The notes below the pieces were generated by a model, which saw only the letters and a list, made by a program, of their open reading frames with translations, was not told where the DNA came from and did not search any database. Of a stretch of DNA of 6,610 nucleotides, positions 1-4,444 are shown in pieces (position 1 is the stretch's first letter; every line of letters starts with the position of its first letter). Origin of the DNA: an uncultured Clostridia bacterium (GTDB lineage: Bacteria > Bacillota > Clostridia > Oscillospirales > Oscillospiraceae). The position numbers and the translations under genes are program-made. The stretch is from NCBI GenBank assembly GCA_937915065.1, contig CALDMR010000127.1, positions 1 to 6,610 of the forward strand, read 5' to 3'.

Positions 1-36
1 TTTCCGGGTTTTCAAAAAATCAACTTTTCCCGCCCG

Positions 37-142
37 GGTAGACATTTCCCCCAAACAAAAAAATCCCTCCCCCTTTACACCCCCTCCCCCAGAAGCGATC
101 CCCGCCCCCACCAGGTAGACATCCAGGTAGACACGGTAGACA
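37..142. repeat. Four GGTAGACA direct repeats beside the integrase gene
   Basis: The octamer GGTAGACA occurs at 37-44, 114-121, 126-133 and 135-142, always in the same orientation. The second and third copies extend to the 10-mer CCAGGTAGACA-type context (CCAGGTAGACA) and are 12 bp apart; the third and fourth are 9 bp apart. I saw no further copy elsewhere in the window on either strand. The block lies 100-200 bp beyond the 3' end of the integrase gene, where lambda-like and Tn916-like elements usually carry their attachment site. Tyrosine integrases with an N-terminal arm-binding domain recognise short direct repeats of this kind, so arm-type binding sites are the most likely role. This is inference: no core crossover site was identified. 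Iterons or a chance repeat remain possible. Confidence 0.6.
65..90 (-). other. Canonical G-quadruplex motif on the minus strand
   Basis: The plus strand reads CCC-T-CCCCC-TTTACA-CCCCC-T-CCCCC. The minus strand therefore has four runs of at least three G with loops of 1, 6 and 1 nt, which satisfies the standard G3+N1-7 pattern with very short outer loops. It sits between the first GGTAGACA repeat and the other three. The surrounding 27-110 stretch is also strongly C-rich on the plus strand. The motif itself is read directly from the sequence; folding in the cell is not shown. Confidence 0.65.
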
Positions 143-188
143 CACCTTGGAAGTTTTTAGATATTTCCATTTTTCAAAGTTGCAGCAA

Positions 189-227
189 AATCAAAAGGCC
201 GCCCCTTTTAGGGGCGGCTTTTTGATT
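189..227 (-). terminator. Intrinsic terminator of the integrase gene, near-symmetric
   Basis: Arms 189-205 and 211-227 form a 17-bp inverted repeat with one mismatch (197 against 219, a G-U wobble in plus-strand RNA) around a 5-nt TTTTA loop. The GC core GCCGCCCC/GGGGCGGC is flanked by A and T tracts, so it can terminate in either direction. It begins 14 bp past the integrase stop codon, which is the natural site for that gene's terminator. It would also stop any transcript entering from the left. Confidence 0.85.
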
Positions 228-240
228 GAGATAACCTGCG

Positions 241-1407
241 TTAAAACAGCGTCATCTGATCGCTGGAAGTGCCGGAGTCAATGGCGCTGGCAACTTGGGT
301 CAAAACTTCGTGCTGCGTATCATCGAAAAGGTGGGTATATACCTGGCTCGTTACGCTGGTGTTGCTGTGGCCCAATGCCTTACTGATTTTGAACATCGGA
401 ATATGCAGTTCGTTGGCCGCGCTGGCAAAGGAATGCCGCAAACCATGCAGCGTCAGATAGGGCAGTCCGTTCTCCTGGACAAACTTTGTAAACCACCCCG
501 ACACATAATCCGGTGAATACGGCTGGCCATTGGAGTGAACCAGCACAAAGCCCTCCGGATTAAACCGGGGCTTCAGCCGGCGCCGTTCCTCCTGATCCGC
601 TTTCATGCTCCGCAGCATCTCCTCCAGATCCGACAGGCCCGCAATGCCCAGGGTGCGAACCGACGGGTTGGGTTTCGGCCCCTTATTGATGGTCACGCCG
701 CCCACAGTGGTTCGGGCCGCGCAGATGGCAATGGTACCGTTTTCCAGATCCACATTCTCCCACTTCAAGCCGCAGATCTCACTGCGGCGCAGCCCCAGGT
801 ACCCCGCCAATTTGACCGCCGGTTCCAAAGGCACGCCGCGCACCGCATGGAACAGCATGCGAAGCTGCTCCGTGGTATAAAAGGTGTGCTTGGGCGGCTC
901 CTTGGCCGGAGCCTCCACCCTCCGGGCTGGATTGCGGCTGAGTACCTCCTGGCGCACAGCGCAGTCCAGGGCCGTAAACAGCAGCTGATGATGCTTGTGG
1001 ACAGTATTGCCGCTGAGTCCCTGGCCCCGCATATTCAGATAATAACTTTGAATCTGTTGGGGCGTCAGTTCTTGAAGCACGATCTTCCCCAGGGCAGGCC
1101 CAATGTGGTTTTTGATCATGTTTTTGTAGCCATAGGTGGTGGAGCGGGCCCGGTTTGGCTCCACCACCTCCGTCAGCCAACGCTCCAGCCACATTCCCAC
1201 CGTCAGTTCCGTGGGAATCACGATCTCATGGCGCGCTTTCTTCATCTCAAAGATTTGCAGCGCCTGGGCGGCGGCAATGTGGGTGTCATAGGTCTTTGTC
1301 TTCTTTACCCGCTTACCGTTGACGTCGATCCCGTAGTTGAACGTGACATAGTACAGCCGGTTTCGTTCGTCATAAGAAATATTGTTTTCGATTCTTTTTC
1401 TGCTCAT
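241..1407 (-). CDS. Tyrosine recombinase / phage-type integrase
   Basis: Site-specific recombinase of 388 residues, a typical length for integrases of Gram-positive phages and integrative elements. Residues about 8-60 (YDERNRLYYVTFNYG, then NGKRVKKTKTYDT) resemble the AP2-like three-stranded arm-binding domain. About 68-165 is the SAM-like core-binding domain. About 175-375 is the catalytic domain. The catalytic set appears complete: R207 in GLRRSE, K245 in the beta-hairpin GPKPNPSVRT, H321 and R324 in HGLRHSF, H347 in LGHSN and the nucleophile Y357 in VYTHLF. An intact active site argues against a decayed gene. The ATG at 1405-1407 is preceded by AAGGAAGG (plus-strand 1416-1423) at 8 nt, which supports this start. 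No excisionase-like gene is seen upstream; the next gene, glf, is divergent. A terminator follows 14 bp after the stop. The family is certain; the parent element is unknown. Confidence 0.95.
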   Translation of the reverse strand: MSRKRIENNISYDERNRLYYVTFNYGIDVNGKRVKKTKTYDTHIAAAQALQIFEMKKARHEIVIPTELTVGMWLERWLTEVVEPNRARSTTYGYKNMIKNHIGPALGKIVLQELTPQQIQSYYLNMRGQGLSGNTVHKHHQLLFTALDCAVRQEVLSRNPARRVEAPAKEPPKHTFYTTEQLRMLFHAVRGVPLEPAVKLAGYLGLRRSEICGLKWENVDLENGTIAICAARTTVGGVTINKGPKPNPSVRTLGIAGLSDLEEMLRSMKADQEERRRLKPRFNPEGFVLVHSNGQPYSPDYVSGWFTKFVQENGLPYLTLHGLRHSFASAANELHIPMFKISKALGHSNTSVTSQVYTHLFDDTQHEVLTQVASAIDSGTSSDQMTLF

Positions 1408-1545
1408 AAAGCAATCCTTCCTTTCTTTTATGGGATGGCTTTACTTTACTCTGCAGATGGCAGACTTTTCCACCTGTTCCGCCAAAGACATCTTCTTTTG
1501 ATTCTTTTAATTTTTTGAAAAATATCCCAGCTCGGCTTCTTTTAT

Positions 1546-1553
1546 GCTATACT
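1546..1553 (+). promoter_or_regulatory. Extended -10 promoter of the glf operon
   Basis: TGCTATACT at 1545-1553 holds an extended -10 element (TG, one base, TATACT at 1548-1553). Transcription would start near 1560, leaving a leader of about 29 nt before the glf ATG at 1589. No good -35 box lies 16-18 bp upstream, which is usual for extended -10 promoters. The 1408-1544 stretch between the divergent integrase and glf genes otherwise shows only the integrase ribosome binding site; I could not pick out a convincing integrase promoter. Confidence 0.6.
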
Positions 1554-1588
1554 AATAACACATCATACAGGAAACGGAGTATTTTTCC

Positions 1589-2749
1589 ATGAATTACGAT
1601 AGTATCATTGTGGGCGCCGGATTCGCCGGTGCCGTGACCGCCCGCCAGTTGGCCGAAGCAGGCCGCCGCGTCCTTCTGTTGGAGCGGCACGACCATATCG
1701 GCGGCAACGCCTACGACTGTCCCGACAGCGCCGGCGTGCTGATCCACCGCTATGGCCCCCATATTTTCCACACCAACAACCGGGAGGTTTACGATTATCT
1801 TTCCCGCTTCACCGCCTGGCGGGACTATCAGCACGCCGTAGTCGCCAACATCCCCGACGGCCAGGGCCGCGCCGAAATGCCTGTGCCCTTTAACCTGGTT
1901 TCCCTGCGGCAGGCCTACGGCCCCGAGAAGGCCGCCCGTTTAGAGGAAAAATTGATTGCAGCCTATGGCCGCGAACAAAAGGTGACGATCCTGCAGCTGC
2001 GGGAAAACACCGATCCCGAACTTTCCGAGCTGGCCCAATATGTTTATGACCATGTGTTCGAGGGCTATACCATGAAGCAGTGGGGCCAGACGCCGGAACA
2101 GATCGACCCCGCCGTCACCGCCCGGGTACCGGTCTTCATCTCCGAAGACTGCCGCTATTTCCAGGACACCTATCAGGGTATGCCCCTGCACGGCTATACC
2201 CCCTTGTTTGAAGCCCTGTTGGCCCACGAAAACATCGAAGTGCGCACCGGTGTGGATGCCCGGGATATCCTGCAATTTGAAACCGGCAAGATTTTCTTCG
2301 ACCACACAGAATTCACCGGCGACGTGGTCTACACTGGCCCCGTGGACGAACTCTTCGACTGCTGCTTCGGCCGCCTGCCTTACCGCACCCTGGACTTCAA
2401 ATTCGAGACCTATGACCAGGATGTGTATCAATCCCATGGCACTGTAAACTACACCATGGACGAAGCATACACCCGCGTGACCGAGTTCAAGTATCTCACG
2501 GGCCAGAACAAGCCCGGCGTGACCACCATTATGAAGGAATTTTCCCGCGCCTATACCGGCGCGGCCGACGAGATCCCCTATTATGCCATCGCCAACGAAG
2601 ACACGGCCGCCCTGTACGCGCAGTATGCTGCCAAGGCCGCTGCTTTCCCCCGCCTGCACCTGTTGGGCCGCCTGGCAGAATACCGCTATTATAATATGGA
2701 TGCCATTGTGGCCGGCGCCCTGAAGCTGAGCCGGGAGCTGGTGAAGTAA
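1589..2749 (+). CDS. glf: UDP-galactopyranose mutase
   Basis: Cytoplasmic flavoenzyme that interconverts UDP-galactopyranose and UDP-galactofuranose (EC 5.4.99.9). It provides the Galf donor for capsule, exopolysaccharide or cell-wall glycans. At 386 residues it has the usual bacterial length. The N-terminal Rossmann FAD site is clear: IIVGAGFAGA (residues 6-15, GxGxxG), E32 for the ribose, then HIGGNAYD (36-43). Family hallmarks follow: YGPHIFHTN (55-63), GYTMKQWG (159-166) with the substrate-stacking Trp, the RYFQDTYQGMP stretch (189-199), TRVTEFKYL (295-303) carrying an active-site Arg, and GRLAEYRYYNMD (360-371) with the tyrosines and FAD-contacting residues near the C-terminus. The ATG has GGAG at 1576-1579, 9 nt upstream. 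It is the first gene of an operon with a HAD phosphatase 1 bp downstream. GC is high (43 of 60 bases in 1621-1680). No Galf transferase is in the window. Confidence 0.96.
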   Translation: MNYDSIIVGAGFAGAVTARQLAEAGRRVLLLERHDHIGGNAYDCPDSAGVLIHRYGPHIFHTNNREVYDYLSRFTAWRDYQHAVVANIPDGQGRAEMPVPFNLVSLRQAYGPEKAARLEEKLIAAYGREQKVTILQLRENTDPELSELAQYVYDHVFEGYTMKQWGQTPEQIDPAVTARVPVFISEDCRYFQDTYQGMPLHGYTPLFEALLAHENIEVRTGVDARDILQFETGKIFFDHTEFTGDVVYTGPVDELFDCCFGRLPYRTLDFKFETYDQDVYQSHGTVNYTMDEAYTRVTEFKYLTGQNKPGVTTIMKEFSRAYTGAADEIPYYAIANEDTAALYAQYAAKAAAFPRLHLLGRLAEYRYYNMDAIVAGALKLSRELVK

Positions 2750-2750
2750 G

Positions 2751-3449
2751 ATGCTGAAAGTTGCTGTGTTCGATTTGGACGGCACATTGTGTGCCGTAGG
2801 CAAGGCGATTCAGCCCGAAACGCTGGCCGGGCTGCGCCGGCTGCGGGAAAGGGGCGTGCAGCTGGCCATTTCTTCGGGCAAACCCATCTACTACCTCTGC
2901 GGCACCGCCCGGCAAGCCGGGCTGGAAGACTTGATCCTCATGGGCGAAAACGGCGCTTCGGTGCAGTTCGGCGTCAATTTGCCGCCAAAGGATTCCTACT
3001 GGATGCCCGTTCCCTCCCACACCCGGGCAGCCCTGGGCGATCTCCACCGGCAAATCGTGGAAACCTTCGGCAGCCGCGTTTGGATGCAGCCCACCCAGGT
3101 GGAAGTAACCCCCTTTTTCCCGCCGGAAGACCTGGCGCTGCATGAAGAACTGCGAACTTTTATCCGGCAGGCAGTGCAGCCTGAAATGGGCGTCACCGTT
3201 TATGACCAGCGGGATTGCTTCGATCTCTGTCCCACAGGGTTGGATAAGGGCAGCGGCCTGGCTTACCTCTGCAGCCGGATGGGCTGGGAGCTCGCCGATG
3301 CCGCCGCCGTGGGCGACGGCGTAAACGATGAGCCCATGCTCCGCGCCGCCGGCTATTCCATCGGCATCGGCGACGCTCCCGTAGCCGGTGCAAAAGACAG
3401 CGCCGCCACCATCGGCGAAGCCATCGAAAAATTATTGGCCCGGTGCTGA
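2751..3449 (+). CDS. HAD-superfamily phosphatase, Cof/SPP-like (type IIB)
   Basis: Predicted cytosolic Mg-dependent phosphatase acting on a small phosphorylated metabolite, probably a sugar phosphate; the substrate cannot be read from the sequence. All four HAD motifs are present: FDLDGTL with nucleophile D8 and acid/base D10; LAISSGKP with S42; K166 in GLDKGSGL; and AVGDGVNDEP (186-195) with D189 and D193 for metal. The roughly 80-160 insert between motifs II and III is the C2 cap. At 232 residues it is shorter than ordinary Cof proteins (about 260-290) and nearer to the sucrose-phosphatase or archaeal phosphoglycolate-phosphatase subgroup. Its ATG follows the glf stop by one base, so it is almost certainly translationally coupled. 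The only ribosome binding candidates lie inside glf (GGGAG at 2733-2737, 13 nt away, or GGTGAAG nearer). A terminator follows at 3517. A role linked to nucleotide-sugar supply is a guess from position. Confidence 0.9.
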   Translation: MLKVAVFDLDGTLCAVGKAIQPETLAGLRRLRERGVQLAISSGKPIYYLCGTARQAGLEDLILMGENGASVQFGVNLPPKDSYWMPVPSHTRAALGDLHRQIVETFGSRVWMQPTQVEVTPFFPPEDLALHEELRTFIRQAVQPEMGVTVYDQRDCFDLCPTGLDKGSGLAYLCSRMGWELADAAAVGDGVNDEPMLRAAGYSIGIGDAPVAGAKDSAATIGEAIEKLLARC

Positions 3450-3516
3450 AGCGCCCAGCAGGCCAAAAGCCATTCCACGCCCTTTCGCCGTCCAATAGTG
3501 CTATTAAGCACCCCGC

Positions 3517-3556
3517 AAAACAGCGTTTGGGACAATAGAACCCAAACGCTGTTTTT
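3517..3556 (+). terminator. Intrinsic terminator of the glf-HAD operon
   Basis: A perfect 15-bp inverted repeat (3517-3531 with 3541-3555, outer AAAACAGC, inner GTTTGGG) encloses a 9-nt loop and runs into a five-T tract at 3552-3556. It lies 68 bp after the HAD stop codon. A small GTGCT/AGCAC hairpin at 3498-3511 sits just ahead of it. Because the A tract on the other side is strong, it could also work in reverse. Confidence 0.9.
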
Positions 3557-3666
3557 ATATTCCCACTTCAGGAAACTCTGTCTGCCTTTCCAGCAATATG
3601 CTCAAAAACTCCGATTTTGTGCATTTCCCTGAGGGGCGGAGCCCCCCTCGAAAAATAAATTCCCCC

Positions 3667-3689
3667 GGGGTTGCATAACCCCGTGCAAC
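3667..3689 (+). promoter_or_regulatory. Pair of alternative hairpins (GGGGTT/AACCCC versus GTTGCA/TGCAAC)
   Basis: GGGGTT (3667-3672), loop GCAT, AACCCC (3677-3682) forms a 6-bp hairpin. GTTGCA (3670-3675) can instead pair with TGCAAC (3684-3689) across an 8-nt loop. The two structures share 3670-3675 and cannot coexist. The pairing is visible in the sequence; any regulatory meaning is inference. Confidence 0.45.
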
Positions 3690-3696
3690 AAATCCC

Positions 3697-3733
3697 TTGC
3701 CCTACACCCATGTGTAGGGCAAAACTTTTGCCC
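3697..3733 (+). promoter_or_regulatory. Strong hairpin with a competing second hairpin
   Basis: TTGCCCTACAC (3697-3707) pairs perfectly with GTGTAGGGCAA (3712-3722) around a CCAT loop, giving an 11-bp stem. The 3' arm is reused: GGGCAAAA (3717-3724) pairs perfectly with TTTTGCCC (3726-3733), with a single C between them. So TTGCCC, GGGCAA and TTGCCC stand in a row, and the middle one can pair either way. This is the geometry of attenuator or switch elements, but no T tract of terminator quality follows. It could equally be the centre of a palindromic repeat element. Confidence 0.5.
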
Positions 3734-3751
3734 GGTTCTGTTTTCTGCTCA

Positions 3752-3783
3752 GGGGGCGGGGGCGCAAGCCCCCAAAAAGCCCC
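3752..3783 (+). other. GNRA-capped nested GC hairpin ahead of the tail-like gene
   Basis: GGGGGC (3758-3763) and GCCCCC (3768-3773) enclose GCAA, a GNRA tetraloop. The preceding GGGGC (3753-3757) can pair with GCCCC (3779-3783), leaving an AAAAA bulge on the 3' side. The result is an 11-bp two-part stem ending 17 bp before the ribosome binding site at 3801. No T run follows, so it is not a normal intrinsic terminator on this strand. Confidence 0.5.
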
Positions 3784-3800
3784 AAAATTCGACTACGAAA

Positions 3801-3816
3801 AGGAGATTTTATTTTG
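3801..3816 (+). promoter_or_regulatory. Ribosome binding site fixing a TTG start
   Basis: AGGAG at 3801-3805 lies 8 nt before TTG at 3814-3816. The encoded N-terminus (NYTKNYQLSQWEP) begins directly at the conserved phage tail-like motif, so the rare TTG is the real start. No in-frame ATG lies close by; starting at the next one would remove the conserved N-terminus. Confidence 0.8.
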
Positions 3817-4344
3817 AATTATACGAAAAATTATCAACTCAGCCAATGGGAACCCGCCGACCGGGTACTCCGGACGGATTTTAATGGGGATAACCGGAAG
3901 ATTGAGGAAGCGCTGAATGTCGTGCAGGATCAGCTCAATGGCCTGCAAACCCGCCACACGCTACAACTTATAAAAACATTTACCGCCAACACACCCCAAT
4001 ACGGCAGGATCACCTTTCCTATGGATGACATTACCTGGTCAGATTGGAATCTTATCCATCTATTTATTGATGCTAAAATGAAAGCCAACATGGGATATCA
4101 TATATTGCTTAACAACACCGACAATACTATACTCAGCAACTGCACCAACCAATATCAAACGCACCTAATCTTTTTTCCTTTTTATAAAGGAAACTCTCCG
4201 ATGACCGGGATTCGCCTTTTCGGCGGTTCCTTTTTCTGGCACACCACCCTATTTCAAAACTGCACCGCTTTGATTCTTGATCCGGCTTACGATGAGTATC
4301 CATTATTAGCCGGCACAACATTCACTCTGTATGGGCAAAAGTAA
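3814..4344 (+). CDS. Phage tail-fibre-like protein with variable C-terminus
   Basis: A 176-residue protein. Residues 2-34 (NYTKNYQLSQWEPADRVL, then RTDFNGDNRKIEEAL) match the N-terminal motif known from tail-fibre or baseplate-associated proteins of Firmicutes phages and prophages, which reads like 'NYNLKKPxxxDFxNxxDFNxNxxxID'. About 27-46 could form a short coiled coil. About 50-176 is rich in aromatic residues, Asn and Thr and ends in LLAGTTFTLYG, consistent with a beta-sandwich receptor-binding head; I do not recognise a named family for it. Composition changes inside the gene: 35 of 60 bases are G or C in 3841-3900, but 20 of 60 in 4021-4080 and 22 of 60 in 4081-4140. This suggests that the head was exchanged or acquired separately. 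No signal peptide or other phage structural genes are adjacent, so it is a lone remnant, a moron-type gene or a domesticated protein. The role is uncertain. Confidence 0.72.
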   Translation: MNYTKNYQLSQWEPADRVLRTDFNGDNRKIEEALNVVQDQLNGLQTRHTLQLIKTFTANTPQYGRITFPMDDITWSDWNLIHLFIDAKMKANMGYHILLNNTDNTILSNCTNQYQTHLIFFPFYKGNSPMTGIRLFGGSFFWHTTLFQNCTALILDPAYDEYPLLAGTTFTLYGQK

Positions 4345-4368
4345 AATCGTTATGCGGTAATATAAAAC

Positions 4369-4403
4369 AAGGCCCCCGCTCCAAAATTGGAGCGGGGGCT
4401 TTT
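4369..4403. terminator. Bidirectional terminator between convergent genes
   Basis: GCCCCCGCTCCA (4372-4383) pairs perfectly with TGGAGCGGGGGC (4388-4399) around a 4-nt loop, extended by G-U and A-U pairs to 4369-4402. On the plus strand TTTT follows; on the minus strand the stem is followed by a T-rich CCTTGTTTTATA. It lies 27 bp after the tail-like gene and about 42 bp after the stop of the minus-strand surface-protein gene, so it serves both. Confidence 0.9.
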
Positions 4404-4444
4404 CAGGAAGTTATCACACAGTTTCTATACAGAAACCAGCCAAA

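Larger units (their letters stand above)
3557..3813. other. Non-coding, hairpin-rich leader region
   Basis: No open frame here has a ribosome binding site and family resemblance, so the stretch from the operon terminator to the next gene is non-coding. It holds at least four hairpins in about 150 bases. The first is GGGGC-GGA-GCCCC at 3633-3645, with flanking GAGGGG/CCCCTC at 3631-3636 and 3644-3649 as an alternative. The others, at 3667-3689, 3697-3733 and 3753-3783, are described separately. A short TTCG-ACTA-CGAA element at 3788-3799 abuts the ribosome binding site at 3801. I saw no convincing promoter. The dense palindromes and the alternation of G-rich and C-rich blocks suggest either a structured 5' leader of the 3814 gene or a dispersed intergenic palindromic element; the sequence alone does not decide. 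Confidence 0.55.

Noticed and set aside
37..142. GGTAGACA repeats as a CRISPR array
   Set aside because: The repeats are only 8-11 bp, the spacings (77, 12 and 9 bp) are irregular, and no cas gene is present.
535..1518. Long plus-strand open frame (327 codons) opposite the integrase gene
   Set aside because: It is antisense to a clearly real integrase, lacks a ribosome binding site, and its protein shows no family resemblance; long open antisense frames are expected in GC-rich DNA.
1515..1520. TTGAAA as a -35 box for the glf promoter
   Set aside because: It is 27 bp from the TATACT -10, too far for a sigma-70 type spacer; the extended -10 explains the promoter better.
1940..2803. Minus-strand open frame (287 codons) opposite glf
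   Set aside because: It covers the complement of the intact glf gene, is low-complexity in Gly, Val and His, and has no recognisable motif or start signal.
2529..3143. Minus-strand open frame opposite the glf/HAD junction
   Set aside because: A shadow of two real genes in GC-rich sequence with no start signal; the encoded protein is rich in Arg, Gly and Pro without a domain.
3593..3600. AATATG/TATGCT near 3597 as a -10 box for the tail-like gene
   Set aside because: There is no matching -35 at a fitting distance and it is more than 200 bp from the start codon; too weak to call.
3697..3733. Hairpin at 3697-3722 as a simple intrinsic terminator
   Set aside because: The stem is followed by AACTTTTGCCC and not by a clean U tract, and the operon before it already ends at the stronger terminator at 3517-3556.
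3814..4344. Tail-like gene as target of a diversity-generating retroelement
   Set aside because: No reverse transcriptase, template repeat or adenine-linked variable repeat is seen in the window.
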